Positions 47,797-57,497 of a stretch of 64,000 nucleotides of DNA are shown piece by piece. A program made the position numbers and the translations under genes. This DNA comes from Legionella lansingensis (GTDB taxonomy: Bacteria > Pseudomonadota > Gammaproteobacteria > Legionellales > Legionellaceae), in contig NZ_LT906451.1 of the NCBI RefSeq assembly GCF_900187355.1, positions 2,167,001-2,231,000 on the forward strand, given 5' to 3'. Below the pieces are notes generated by a model. The model did no database searches and was not told the origin of the DNA. It worked only from the letters and a program-made list of their open reading frames with translations. The stretch's first letter is position 1; each line of letters starts with the position of its first letter.

Positions 47797-48645
47797 ATGT
47801 CTTCCACACCCTCCACCATTGAAAAAAAATTACTGCATTATACAGGTAAAGCTATCGCTGACTTTAATATGATTCAGCGTGGGGATAGGGTTATGGTTTG
47901 TCTTTCTGGAGGCAAAGATTCCTTCACCCTACTGACCCTTCTACACAGCTTACAACGTCGCTCCAATAATAAATTCGAGATTTTTGCTTTTACGCTTGAT
48001 CAAGCACAGCCTGGTTGGGACGACAGCCGCTTACGTGCTTGGCTTAATGATAGAAATATTCCTTATGAAATTCTCACCCGCGACACCTACAGCATTGTAA
48101 AAGAGAAAATCCCGGAAGGTAAAACCTATTGTTCTTTATGTTCAAGATTGCGTCGTGGCATTATCTATCGTTATGCGGAAGAACATGGATTTACAAAAAT
48201 TGCATTAGGCCATCACCGTGACGATCTAATTCGTACGCTACTGATGTCTATTCTTTACAATGGCGATATTCGCTCTATGCCCCCCAAGCTACTAAGTGAT
48301 AATAAAAAACATATTGTCATCCGCCCACTATGTTACGTGCAAGAAAAAGATATTATTGCTTTTGCACAAGAGCAGGCTTACCCCATCATTCCCTGTAATT
48401 TATGTGGCTCACAGGAAAATTTGATGCGTAAACGCGTTGCTAAATTGATTGATCAATTAGCCGAAGAAAACCCCAAAGTTCCCAGTAACATCTTGCATGC
48501 TTTGCAAAGTGTTAAACCAAGTCAATTAATGGACCAAACGCTTTGGCGCTTCCGGGATTTGGAAAATGAATTACTGCGACCCTTCCTTGCTGAACAGGGA
48601 GCCATTTTTGACGAAAAAGACCTGATTTTTGCAGAAGAAGATTGA
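47797..48645 (+). CDS. ttcA: tRNA 2-thiocytidine biosynthesis protein TtcA
   Basis: A 282-residue PP-loop ATPase thiolating C32 of certain tRNAs. The PP-loop is [12 protein letters not shown] (about residues 36-47), with iron-sulphur cysteines in [10 protein letters not shown] (about 110-119) and CNLCGSQ (about 206). HHRDD is present as GHHRDD. Normal length; an isolated gene. Confidence 0.95.
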   Translation: MSSTPSTIEKKLLHYTGKAIADFNMIQRGDRVMVCLSGGKDSFTLLTLLHSLQRRSNNKFEIFAFTLDQAQPGWDDSRLRAWLNDRNIPYEILTRDTYSIVKEKIPEGKTYCSLCSRLRRGIIYRYAEEHGFTKIALGHHRDDLIRTLLMSILYNGDIRSMPPKLLSDNKKHIVIRPLCYVQEKDIIAFAQEQAYPIIPCNLCGSQENLMRKRVAKLIDQLAEENPKVPSNILHALQSVKPSQLMDQTLWRFRDLENELLRPFLAEQGAIFDEKDLIFAEED

Positions 48646-48759
48646 CTCCCACCCACTTTGAAATTAAGTTAAGAAAGTTTTCTTTCTTGTAAAGGAAAAG
48701 GTTCACAAAATAAACAAACTGCGCTACCATGGGTTCACTAAATCCGGTATCAACAGATT

Positions 48760-49209
48760 ATGAATGAGACATTAACTACAAATTTTCGTAAATTTCGTGT
48801 GTATCGAAATCGTTATTTTAAATATGATTTCATTGCCGCTATTGTGGTTTTTTTAGTGGCCATTCCGCTCTGTTTAGGTATTGCTTTAGCTTCAGGCGCC
48901 CCCTTATTTTCAGGGATTCTAAGCGGTATTATTGGTGGAATCGTCGTTGGTGCTATTAGCGGTTCACAAGTCAGTATCAGTGGTCCAGCCGCTGGTATGG
49001 CTGCGGTTGTGCTTGCGGCCATTACCCAATTGGGAGATTTTAATACCTTTTTGCTTGCCTTGGCATTGGCTGGCATTTTACAAATTATTGTAGGTGCCCT
49101 ACGTTCAGGCTCTATCGCAGATTACATACCTTCCAATGTAGTCCAAGGTTTATTATGCGCCATTGGTATTTTATTGATTATTAAACAACTACCATTGGCC
49201 TTTTATTGA
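48760..49209 (+). pseudogene. SulP transporter-carbonic anhydrase, 5' fragment
   Basis: A 149-residue N-terminal piece of a SulP-family anion transporter ([27 protein letters not shown], then a [12 protein letters not shown] pore motif). It ends at a TGA (49207-49209) created by a 32-bp tandem duplication. The frame continues in the next entry. If one 32-bp copy is removed the two frames fuse cleanly at [13 protein letters not shown]. On its own this fragment holds about four membrane segments and could not transport. Confidence 0.85.
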
Positions 49210-49235
49210 TTATTAAACAACTACCATTGGCCTTT
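49172..49235. repeat. Exact 32-bp tandem duplication that splits the gene
   Basis: The 32-bp unit TATTGATTATTAAAC...GGCCTTT occurs twice, at 49172-49203 and 49204-49235, with identical sequence; three flanking T residues also match. Because 32 is not a multiple of three, it shifts the frame and brings in a stop in the second copy. Loss of one copy would restore a full-length gene. Confidence 0.97.
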
Positions 49236-51146
49236 ACGCTCTCCACCGACCTGAAAGAATTAAAAGCCCATTTGCTGGAATCCACTGAAAGCCTGGCTTT
49301 TAACCCTCTTTATGATTTGTCTTATCACATCAATGAAGGCGCAGCGATCATTTCACTTGTTTCTTTTGCCATCTTAATTTATGCCGATAAAGCAAAGACT
49401 GCCTGGGTTCAGAGCATTCCTGCACCAATCATCGTGGTCATTCTAGGTATCTTGCTCAATGAGGTTTTTATTTTTTCTGGCTCTTCATTTGCACAAAATA
49501 ACCCGCATCTAGTCAATATCCCCCAACAAGATGGTTTTGCGGATTTCTTTAGTCAGCTCGAATTCCCTGCTTGGGCTTCTTGGACCAATCCGAAAATCTA
49601 TTTATACGCTTTTATCATAGCTACCGTGGCTTCATTGGAGAGTTTGCTTAACGTAAAAGCAGGTGAAAAATTAGATAAAAAGCGACGCTATTGTTCAAAA
49701 GACCGTGAACTCGTGGCCCAAGGCTGTGGCAATCTTTTAGCAGGTTTAATTGGTGGGATCCCAATTACTTCGGTAATCGTGCGCACTTCAGTGAATATTC
49801 AATCGGGTGCAAAGACCAAATTGTCTGCGGTTTTGCATGGCATTTATATTCTTCTTGCCGTTTTGCTAATCTCTAACTGGCTAAATAAGATCCCTCTTTC
49901 CTCCTTGGCAAGTATCTTAATTTTTACAGGTTACAAGCTCACAAAACCCTCAATTTACAAAGCGGCTTATGAACAAGGAATGGACAGATTTATTCCTTTT
50001 CTTGCCACTGTGGTAAGCATTGTCGCCTTTAATCTCTTAGTTGGTATTTTAATCGGCTTGGCCATCAGCCTGTTTTATATTTTAAAATCCAATAGTCGAG
50101 CACGTTTGGATATCATTAAAGAAATATATCCTACAGGTATTACCAATCGGCTTGTGCTACCACAGCAAATCACTTTTTTAAATAAAGCGTCCTTGGTCGC
50201 TGAACTTGATTCTATCCCCAAGAATTCTCAGCTTATTATTGATGCACGTTATTCCAATTATATTGATAAAGAAATCATCGAATTATTAAAAGAGTTTAGA
50301 GAAGAACAAGCACCACTAAAACAAATTGCTTTAAACTTAATTGGGTTCCAAGATCATTATGATATTCATAATCACATCGATTTTATTAACGTCACGACCT
50401 ACGACGTATTAGCTACTTTAGAGCCCTATCAAGTCTTGCGAATATTGCAGGAAGGTAGTCAGCGCTTCTTGCAAGATACCAGAATCCACAGAAGCACAAA
50501 AATCGATATTCAGTACACGGCCGAAACACAACATCCCATGGCTGTTATTTTAGGTTGTATTGACTCACGAGTGCCGGTAGAAACCATATTCGATATGAGT
50601 TTTGGCGATTTGTTCTGTGTTCGCGTCGCAGGAAATGTTGTTAATGACGATGTGTTAGCAAGTATTGAATATGCTTGTCACGTTGTTGGTGCCAAATTGA
50701 TTGTTGTCTTGGGCCATACTCGTTGCGGAGCCATTCAAGCTGCCTGTGACAGTGTCGAAAAAGGGCATATCACCCAATTGCTAGATAAAATTAAACCTGC
50801 CATTGCTGCTGAAACGGACACAAAGACGAATCGCACCAGTAAAAACATTGAGTTCGTAGGACACATTACTGAGCTCAATGTTATCAATACGTTGAAACAG
50901 ATCTACAATGATAGCGACATTTTAAGAGGAATGATTAATCACGAAGATATAGCTATTGTCGGTGCCATCTATGATGTCACTACCGGCAAGGTTAGTTTCA
51001 ATGATTACTCCAAGGCATTAAAACAACAAGGGGAAACATATAAGCTTCTTGGTGAGAAAATGGAGAAAGTTCTTACGGAAGCGAATCGAAGTCAATCATC
51101 AGTAGAGCGTAATAGAAAGTTAAAGCTTGACCCTGAGATAATCTAA
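49206..51146 (+). CDS. SulP transporter-carbonic anhydrase, 3' part
   Basis: A 646-residue frame completing the gene above; TTG at 49206 overlaps the upstream TGA (TTGA), so re-initiation is conceivable. Residues about 1-290 are the remaining SulP membrane helices (for example [16 protein letters not shown]), 300-390 is a STAS-like linker, and about 430-600 is a beta-carbonic anhydrase with zinc ligands in GCIDSRVP (Cys, Asp-Arg dyad) and GHTRCGA (His, Cys). In SulP-CA fusions the anhydrase interconverts CO2 and bicarbonate next to the transporter, so bicarbonate is the likely cargo. The gene is disrupted only at the duplication; the rest looks intact. Confidence 0.88.
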   Translation: MIIKQLPLAFTLSTDLKELKAHLLESTESLAFNPLYDLSYHINEGAAIISLVSFAILIYADKAKTAWVQSIPAPIIVVILGILLNEVFIFSGSSFAQNNPHLVNIPQQDGFADFFSQLEFPAWASWTNPKIYLYAFIIATVASLESLLNVKAGEKLDKKRRYCSKDRELVAQGCGNLLAGLIGGIPITSVIVRTSVNIQSGAKTKLSAVLHGIYILLAVLLISNWLNKIPLSSLASILIFTGYKLTKPSIYKAAYEQGMDRFIPFLATVVSIVAFNLLVGILIGLAISLFYILKSNSRARLDIIKEIYPTGITNRLVLPQQITFLNKASLVAELDSIPKNSQLIIDARYSNYIDKEIIELLKEFREEQAPLKQIALNLIGFQDHYDIHNHIDFINVTTYDVLATLEPYQVLRILQEGSQRFLQDTRIHRSTKIDIQYTAETQHPMAVILGCIDSRVPVETIFDMSFGDLFCVRVAGNVVNDDVLASIEYACHVVGAKLIVVLGHTRCGAIQAACDSVEKGHITQLLDKIKPAIAAETDTKTNRTSKNIEFVGHITELNVINTLKQIYNDSDILRGMINHEDIAIVGAIYDVTTGKVSFNDYSKALKQQGETYKLLGEKMEKVLTEANRSQSSVERNRKLKLDPEII

Positions 51147-51180
51147 TCTAATCTCTCAAGGTCAAATTTCAAGTGTGTAA

Positions 51181-52101
51181 TTAAAAAGTATTCGCGGGTG
51201 AAGCATCAACCAGATCATTCTCATAACATGAGACCAACCCATCAGGTACATGGATGGCTTTTTCCTTACATATCTTCAAAAACCCTTCTATCATGGTATC
51301 ATCATCAGGTTTAAGACCCGCTGCTTCTAGTTTCCCTACGATAATCTTATGCAATAAGCTGTTGCGACCAAACCATTCCGTCTCAATCTTCCAACGTACT
51401 AAATTAAGCGCGCTAAGTCTGAAGAGTTTCGCGTCTTTCATATGCATCTTACCCCGTTGTTGTTCTAGATAGCCATCAACATTTTGAAGAAATTGCAACT
51501 CCTCAGTACGACTCTTGTGTCGGCACGATGTTTTGATCGCCAATTTGAAAAATCCCAAGCAGCCGCCACTAAAATTTTTTAGATAAGCAGACTCATATTC
51601 CTCTTCGATTTTATTTGTTCTCAGGGCGAAGGTTGGAACATAAGTTCTTTTTTCAGGTTCAAGAGATTGATAAGGTAACTGAAATTGAGGCATCACTTTC
51701 TGAAGATGTAACGCAACCGATTTTTGAAACGCCAGAATTTCCGGGAAACGCTCTTTCTGCTTGGAATCTTCTTTTTGCTCAACAGCGGCAATAATATAAC
51801 CAAGTAATTTTAGTGCACTTAGTAATGTGCAGCATAATAGTCGTTGTTGAAACAGCTTCTCAAACTCATTTTCTTTAGCTAATTCCTCTAGCTTTTGAGT
51901 TATGAACCTTAAAGCCCCTTGATAGTCAGTCCAACGAGACTGGGATTTTTCTGCTTCCCCTAAACGGAGTAACCATGTATTAAAACGAAGACCAGGTGTG
52001 CCTGTATAGAGCTCGGCGAACTTCTTAGGTTCAATTTTTAACTCGTCTAGCGCATGTTCAATCGCAAGTTGGTTTTCTTTAAGCTTCTCTAGTTCTGCCA
52101 T
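51181..52101 (-). CDS. Uncharacterised 306-residue protein
   Basis: A soluble, helix-rich protein with no signal peptide or membrane segment (MAELEKLKENQLAIE start; C-terminal ...VDASPANTF). It contains several cysteines (LLCCTLL, SCRHKSRTEE) and no motif I recognise. It lies alone between the SulP gene and a palindromic repeat and has no obvious operon partner. Its composition resembles genus-restricted Legionella proteins, some of which are Dot/Icm substrates, but no secretion signal is evident. Function unknown. Confidence 0.65.
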   Translation of the reverse strand: MAELEKLKENQLAIEHALDELKIEPKKFAELYTGTPGLRFNTWLLRLGEAEKSQSRWTDYQGALRFITQKLEELAKENEFEKLFQQRLLCCTLLSALKLLGYIIAAVEQKEDSKQKERFPEILAFQKSVALHLQKVMPQFQLPYQSLEPEKRTYVPTFALRTNKIEEEYESAYLKNFSGGCLGFFKLAIKTSCRHKSRTEELQFLQNVDGYLEQQRGKMHMKDAKLFRLSALNLVRWKIETEWFGRNSLLHKIIVGKLEAAGLKPDDDTMIEGFLKICKEKAIHVPDGLVSCYENDLVDASPANTF

Positions 52102-52202
52102 TATATACCCCTATGATCAAAATGAGGACAATCTTAGCAGAGACATATTGTAAATTCTAGAAAGGTGCGTTCGAGAAGGCTTATTCGCCTGGGAGACTAA
52201 CC

Positions 52203-52373
52203 TCTAATTAACCTTAAGTTCACCTTGACTTTAAGTGCCGACGTACCGCGGCTTGTCCGCGGTATTCATTTGGTAGAAGTGAAGTAATGAACTTCGAACT
52301 TATAGATACCGCGGACAAGCCGCGGTACGTCGAGCTTTCAGGGAGTCAAAAAACTTAAGGCTAATTGAAAGAG
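52203..52373. repeat. Nested palindrome upstream of proS
   Basis: Inner arms CGACGTACCGCGGCTTGTCC (52239 on) and GGACAAGCCGCGGTACGTCG (52313-52332) are perfect complements that continue to GCGGTAT and ATACCGC. Outer arms CTCTAATTAACCTTAAGTT (52202 on) and AACTTAAGGCTAATTGAAAGAG-type sequence (52352 on) pair with small gaps, and CTTGACT pairs with AGTCAA. The loop holds a further minor inverted pair (GAAGT...ACTTC). The 385-bp interval between the upstream gene and proS contains nothing else apart from the proS leader. Confidence 0.85.
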
Positions 52374-52486
52374 TCCACCTCGATGGAGATCGTAGAGAAC
52401 ATAACAACGTAAAAAAGACTATTTTGTTTACTTCTCAAATGAGTATAATGACTTTTTTTTACCTACCAGAGCTAGAGGAGAAGACA

Positions 52487-54193
52487 ATGCGCGCATCGCA
52501 ATGGTTTTTGCCCACTCTTAAAGAAACGCCTAATGATGCGGAGATTGTTTCACATCAGCTTATGCTAAGAGCAGGACTTATCCGCAAACTTGGCTCCGGG
52601 CTTTACACCTGGCTTCCTTTAGGTCTTAAAGTATTGCGCAAGGTGGAGCAGATTGTTCGTGAGGAGATGAACCGTGCTAATGCGATGGAAGTTCTCATGC
52701 CTGCCATACAGCCAGCAGAGTTATGGCAAGAAACCGGGCGCTGGGAGACCTTTGGTGGGCAATTATTAACGATGAAAGATAGTAATGGGCGAGATTATTG
52801 TTTTGGCCCCACCCATGAAGAGGTGATTACCGATTTAATACGTAACGAATTGCAATCTTATAAAGAACTACCCGCTAATTTTTACCAAATACAGACAAAA
52901 TTTCGCGATGAAATCAGACCACGATTTGGCGTAATGCGTGCTCGTGAATTCATCATGAAAGATGCCTATTCTTTTCATTTAAGCCAAGAATCGCTGCAAG
53001 AAACCTACAATATAATGTATGAGACGTATTGCAGAATCTTTGACCGTCTAGGACTACGCTATCGTGCAGTTGAGGCAGATACAGGGGCTATTGGGGGCTC
53101 CGCTTCGCATGAATTCCAAGTATTGGCTGATTCAGGTGAAGATTTGATTTTCTATAGCGATAGTAGCGATTATGCTGCCAATATTGAACAGGCGACTTGC
53201 TTACTCCCCGCAAAAGCTACTCAGCCACCAACAGAAAACATGAAGACGGTTAATACACCTGGCAAAAAAACAATCGCCGAAGTTGCGGACTTCTTAAAGG
53301 TCAACCCCAAAGACACAGTGAAAACGTTGATCGTAGAAGGAAGCCAGCATCCTTTAGTCGCACTGGTACTGCGCGGTGATGATGAATTAAATGAGGTCAA
53401 AGCTGCCAAACATCCTTTAGTGAAATCGCCTTTGCGTTTAGCTGATGATGAAACGATTGCCAAGTCATTGAAAACCACCGTCGGTTTTGTCGGTCCTGTT
53501 CATCTTGGTATTCCAGTCATCGCTGATCACTTTGCCCTGGCTATGCCCTCCTTTATTTGCGGTGCCAATCAACCCGATACCCATTACCTTCATACTGCCT
53601 GGGGTCGCGATGCACATTATGAAGATGCTTATGATTTACGCAATGTCAAAGAAGGGGATACAAGTCCCGATAGTAAGGGCAAACTACACTCTTGTCGCGG
53701 CATTGAAGTGGGTCATATCTTCCAACTCGGGGATAAATATGCCGAGGTGATGAAGGCGGCGGTGATTAATGAACAGGGTCATTTGCAAACCATGATCATG
53801 GGTTGTTATGGTTTAGGTATCACTCGTGTTGTCGCCGCAGCCATTGAGCAGCACCATGATGCCAATGGGATTATTTGGCCACAAACGATATCCCCCTTTC
53901 AAATCGTCATTATCCCTATCAATGGTCATCGCTCCATTATCGTTAAAGAAGCCGCTGAATCGCTTTATCAACAACTAAGCGAACAAGGGTTTGATGTGCT
54001 CCTCGATGATCGAAACGAGCGTCCTGGTGTTTTATTTGCCGATAGCGACTTGATTGGTATTCCTCATCGTTTAGTGGTGAGTGAACGGCACTTGAAAGAG
54101 AATGTTGTCGAGTATAAAGCGCGGGATAGGGAGGAAATTCATCTTGTTTCTTTGTTAGGTCTCGAGAAGTTTGTTAGAGGGCTATTTAAGTAG
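52487..54193 (+). CDS. proS: Prolyl-tRNA synthetase
   Basis: A 568-residue class II synthetase of the bacterial type, with the editing INS domain. The start at 52487 ([15 protein letters not shown]) has a GAGGAGAAG site; the frame from 52424 is an extension. Motif 2 lies around [26 protein letters not shown], motif 3 near [10 protein letters not shown] (about 440), and an anticodon-binding domain is at the C-terminus. The editing domain (about residues 224-405) removes mischarged alanine. Confidence 0.97.
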   Translation: MRASQWFLPTLKETPNDAEIVSHQLMLRAGLIRKLGSGLYTWLPLGLKVLRKVEQIVREEMNRANAMEVLMPAIQPAELWQETGRWETFGGQLLTMKDSNGRDYCFGPTHEEVITDLIRNELQSYKELPANFYQIQTKFRDEIRPRFGVMRAREFIMKDAYSFHLSQESLQETYNIMYETYCRIFDRLGLRYRAVEADTGAIGGSASHEFQVLADSGEDLIFYSDSSDYAANIEQATCLLPAKATQPPTENMKTVNTPGKKTIAEVADFLKVNPKDTVKTLIVEGSQHPLVALVLRGDDELNEVKAAKHPLVKSPLRLADDETIAKSLKTTVGFVGPVHLGIPVIADHFALAMPSFICGANQPDTHYLHTAWGRDAHYEDAYDLRNVKEGDTSPDSKGKLHSCRGIEVGHIFQLGDKYAEVMKAAVINEQGHLQTMIMGCYGLGITRVVAAAIEQHHDANGIIWPQTISPFQIVIIPINGHRSIIVKEAAESLYQQLSEQGFDVLLDDRNERPGVLFADSDLIGIPHRLVVSERHLKENVVEYKARDREEIHLVSLLGLEKFVRGLFK

Positions 54194-54219
54194 CCCGTAT
54201 TAGCGCAGCGTAATACGGG
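54194..54219. repeat. Short hairpin after proS
   Basis: CCCGTATTA (54194-54202) pairs with TAATACGGG (54211-54219) around GCGCAGCG, beginning immediately after the proS stop. No T-run follows, so it resembles the 'cccgTATTACGCTGCGCTAATACGGG' REP-type hairpins more than a rho-independent terminator. Confidence 0.7.
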
Positions 54220-54385
54220 ATCACATATAAAATATCATGTTATTCATGGTGCAAACGCAATCCAATCTTGTTCTAACCAAAATACCCATTTAAACTATTT
54301 TCTGGTTTAAATTTTTAAGTTTTTGGATAGGTTCCCGCCTTCACGAGAATGACTCCAACTATATGACAAGAAAAAGAAGAAGAAT

Positions 54386-54931
54386 ATGATTAGAAAATTG
54401 ATTTTCATGGGCATGATCATTTGTTCATGCCTGGCTCAGGGAAAAAACGCTTCACTCTATCAAGTGGATCTCATTGTTTTCACTCATCAAAATGCCTCTT
54501 CTATCGCGGATGATTTAAAAGAGGTACCCCAAAACACATTACATGGGATTCATTTAAAAACTGAAGGAAAGGGGACAGCAACACCCTATAGACTCCTCCC
54601 ATCATCAGCCTCTAAATTAAAGCAAGAATACTGGGCTTTAAATCGTAAACCACAATACCATGTGCTCTTACATTACAGTTGGTTACAACCCTTTAATAAC
54701 CAACAAACGGTGATCTTGCCCAAGCTGAGCCGAGATGGTTGGCAAGTTGAAGGGACAATCCGTGTGCGTCGATCAAATTATTATTTATTAGATACTCATT
54801 TATTGTTCTCCACCGTTTACGGTCAGGGTTCTTTTGTATTTGCACAAAAACAACGATTAAAAGGCGGCGATACATATTATCTTGATCACCCACAGGCAGG
54901 GATACTCATTAAAGTTCATCAAGTGGGTTAG
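54386..54931 (+). CDS. CsiV-like exported protein
   Basis: A 181-residue protein with signal peptide (MIRKLIFMGMIICSCLAQG; a Cys near residue 16 lies in a weak lipobox-like context). The mature start ASLYQVDLIVFTHQN matches the CsiV family opening (YQVEVIVF). CsiV in Shewanella supports FtsB/peptidoglycan-related division functions and LD-type cell wall stress; the exact role is uncertain. The C-terminal half (HVLLHYSWLQP, VEGTIRVRRSNYYLLDTHL) is beta-rich. An AAGAAGA stretch precedes the ATG. No operon partner is close. Confidence 0.65.
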   Translation: MIRKLIFMGMIICSCLAQGKNASLYQVDLIVFTHQNASSIADDLKEVPQNTLHGIHLKTEGKGTATPYRLLPSSASKLKQEYWALNRKPQYHVLLHYSWLQPFNNQQTVILPKLSRDGWQVEGTIRVRRSNYYLLDTHLLFSTVYGQGSFVFAQKQRLKGGDTYYLDHPQAGILIKVHQVG

Positions 54932-55015
54932 AGAGCTAATAAGCATTCAGACATTCCCTCTCCCGCGACAGAAAATGTAAATAAATTAATATTTTTCGCG
55001 CGAGAGCTAAGTATT

Positions 55016-55262
55016 TAGGGTGTGTTGACAATTTATCCCCGCCTACGTGCCGCGGCTTGTCCGCGTCATCCAGGGATCTTGTGAATACCGCGGACAAGCC
55101 GCGGTAAGTAAGGTTTTCGAGAAATTGAATAAATGAATTGTCAACAGTCCCTAATCAATGGACTAGATCAATGAATTAAGTTCGTTTTTAATATGACCAT
55201 CTCCTGGATGCCGCGAACAAGTCGTGGCACGTAGGCGGAGGATGAATTGTCAACACGCCCTA
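55016..55262. repeat. 247-bp composite palindrome with internal second copy
   Basis: The left arm TAGGGTGTGTTGACAATTTA through CCTACGTGCCGCGGCTTGTC (55016-55070) pairs with GACAAGCCGCGG-type and, more distantly, with the sequence 55205-55262 (GGATGCCGCGAACAAG..GTAGGCGG..ATTGTCAACACGCCCTA). A shorter closed unit, 55016-55152, ends in ATTGTCAACAGTCCCTA. Thus one left arm has two possible right partners, as if one element was inserted in or duplicated against another. The 355-bp gap 54932-55286 holds also a small hairpin at about 54957-55006 and no gene. Confidence 0.82.
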
Positions 55263-55286
55263 CTCGTCTAGCGAGAACTCTTCTAA

Positions 55287-56180
55287 TTACCCATGAGTTC
55301 CAATAACCCTCTGGATCGTCGTTCTGATGATATCACCTATCGCTTGTAAGCAAGCCAATTTCGCTGAGCCTGGCCGACTATAAAGAGCGATCGTACGAAA
55401 AGGGGCAGGTTTGGCGAAAGGAATAACTTGTAAACCTTGTTGGTTATCATAAATCGATAAAGCAGGTAGAAGTGTTACACCTAATCCAGCTTGCACCATA
55501 AACCGCAACGTCTCAAGACTGGTTGCGGAGAAATTGGCTTGCATTTCTGCTTTGGCTAATTGACATACAGCCATCGCTTGCTCGCGCAGACAATGCCCCT
55601 CTTCTAAAAGCATTACTTGCTCATTCGCTAAGTCATTTACCTCCATTGCAGCTTTTTTGCGGTTTGGGGTTTTAGCAGAAACAAAATAAAACGGCTCCTC
55701 AAAAAGAATGCGTTGGGAAAACTCCGCCTCCACAGGAGTAGCCATGATCGCTGCATCCAATTGCCCTCCAGCCAATTTCTCAATTAAGCGATGTGTCTTG
55801 TCCTCTATTAACCAAATATTGAGCTTTGGAAAAGCAGCTTGAATCGCCGGCATGACATGAGGCAGCAAGTAGGGAGCAAGTGTAGGGATTACGCCTAAGT
55901 GCAGTTCACCTGCATAAGGATCCGCTGATTGCCGAGCCAATTCCTTCATTTCAGCAACATTCGTCAATACTTGCTGCGCACGACCAAGCAATGCTCTACC
56001 CGCCTCAGTCAACATCACCTGTTTGTTATTACGTTCAAAAAGGACAATCCCCAACTCCTCTTCTAATTTTTTTATCTGCATACTTAATGTGGGTTGACTT
56101 ACATGACAACGCTTGGCAGCCTCACCGAAATGCATAACATCGGCAAGCACAACAAAATAATGCAAATCGCGTAAATTCAT
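55287..56180 (-). CDS. oxyR: Hydrogen peroxide regulator OxyR
   Basis: A 297-residue LysR-family regulator. It has an N-terminal winged HTH (residues 1-60; FGEAAKRCHVSQPTLSMQIKKLE) and a substrate-binding domain. The redox Cys pair Cys197 and Cys206 lies in LLEEGHCLREQAMAVC, at the nine-residue spacing of E. coli Cys199/Cys208. Peroxide forms the disulphide and alters DNA binding at peroxide-defence genes. It is divergent from an MFS transporter, which may share its control region. Confidence 0.93.
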   Translation of the reverse strand: MNLRDLHYFVVLADVMHFGEAAKRCHVSQPTLSMQIKKLEEELGIVLFERNNKQVMLTEAGRALLGRAQQVLTNVAEMKELARQSADPYAGELHLGVIPTLAPYLLPHVMPAIQAAFPKLNIWLIEDKTHRLIEKLAGGQLDAAIMATPVEAEFSQRILFEEPFYFVSAKTPNRKKAAMEVNDLANEQVMLLEEGHCLREQAMAVCQLAKAEMQANFSATSLETLRFMVQAGLGVTLLPALSIYDNQQGLQVIPFAKPAPFRTIALYSRPGSAKLACLQAIGDIIRTTIQRVIGTHG

Positions 56181-56277
56181 TTTCCTTCACCTGATTAAAA
56201 ATGTCTGGCAGATATACCCAATCGCATGGAAGTTGTGTATAGTCACCCATTTTTTATGTAAGCAACAAAACGTTTTA

Positions 56278-57495
56278 ATGAGCTTTGTAAGTATTCCTAT
56301 TACAGCCAGAACCAGGGTTTATGGTATTTGGCTCATTGGTGTCTCTTTTGTATTGTTCCAATTTTTTTTGCAATTGTCATCCGGCGTCATTATTGGTGCC
56401 ATCATGCAAGAAGAACAACTTTCTGCCTTGCAAGCCGGGATTTTGGGCAGTGCCTTTTACTATATTTACACGAGCATGCAAATTCCGGTTGGCATATTAT
56501 TCGATCGCAGAAACACCCGCCTACTCTTGGCTGCTAATGCCCTTCTATGCAGCATTGGCTGCTTTTTTTTCGCACATAGTCATCACTTGTTTTTATTGAT
56601 TATAGGACGCATGTTAATCGGTGCAGGCTCAGCTTTTGCCTTTATTGGCTTATCTCACCTGCTCAGACAACATTTCCCTTTAAAGCAATTTGCATTCATT
56701 ATTGGCTTATCAGAAACGTTAGGCTTTCTTGCGACGATGTTTGGCATGATCGGCATGGGAGCGTTCATCGCCCAATGGGGTTGGAGAAGTATCATCAATA
56801 GTGCTGGCATTGTTGGTCTTTGTATAGCTTTCCTCAGTTGGCAATACATTCCAGGTACTACGCGAGAAATAACAGGCTTGAAATATACTCAACAATTAAC
56901 ACAGATTTTTAAAAACAGCAGCGCATGGGTTAATGGTCTATTTGTCGGTTTAAGCTTTACTGTCATCACTGTTTTTGGTGCCATGTGGGCGGTCCCATTT
57001 ATTCAAATCAAACTTTCCTGCAGCCTGAAACTTGCAAGCACAGTAGACTCTATGATTTTTCTTGGCGCCGCCATAAGTTGCCCTCTTTTTGGCTACTTGG
57101 CAAGCTTATTCTCTTATCGATTCTTAATGATCGTTTCCTGCTTTTCTACCGCAGGTTTAATTTTAGTGATTCTTTATTTGCCCTTTAACAACATTTTTAT
57201 GTTGGCTTTCTTCATGTTTTTAATAGGGGTATGTTGCGGGGCCTATATGCTCGCCTATTCTATAGCTAATGAACTAGCTCCCATTGACTCCCTATCAACG
57301 TGCACTGGTTTTACCAATACCCTGGCCATGCTTACAGCACCTATCCTACAACCTTTGTTAGGGCTTTTACTTGATAAATTGCAGGAAATGGCACCAGAAT
57401 CGACCCTGTTTGCTTATCAGATTGCGCTTTCAATAGTTCCTTTGAGCCTCATCATAGCCGCTAGTTTGGTCGTTTTATTACCTCTGAAGAGGTAA
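56278..57495 (+). CDS. MFS transporter
   Basis: A 405-residue Major Facilitator protein with 12 predicted helices. Typical MFS blocks are present: the loop after helix 2 GILFDRRNTRLLLAANALL, RMLIGAGSAFAFIGLSHLLRQHFPLKQFAFIIGLSE, and the intradomain repeat in the second half. The family resembles organic-anion or phthalate-type permeases, and the substrate cannot be read from the sequence. The start is taken at ATG 56278; no strong ribosome site is seen, and a TTG at 56233 would add 15 residues. It is divergent from oxyR and ends 3 bp before the convergent lpxK-operon gene. Confidence 0.85.
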   Translation: MSFVSIPITARTRVYGIWLIGVSFVLFQFFLQLSSGVIIGAIMQEEQLSALQAGILGSAFYYIYTSMQIPVGILFDRRNTRLLLAANALLCSIGCFFFAHSHHLFLLIIGRMLIGAGSAFAFIGLSHLLRQHFPLKQFAFIIGLSETLGFLATMFGMIGMGAFIAQWGWRSIINSAGIVGLCIAFLSWQYIPGTTREITGLKYTQQLTQIFKNSSAWVNGLFVGLSFTVITVFGAMWAVPFIQIKLSCSLKLASTVDSMIFLGAAISCPLFGYLASLFSYRFLMIVSCFSTAGLILVILYLPFNNIFMLAFFMFLIGVCCGAYMLAYSIANELAPIDSLSTCTGFTNTLAMLTAPILQPLLGLLLDKLQEMAPESTLFAYQIALSIVPLSLIIAASLVVLLPLKR

Positions 57496-57497
57496 CT

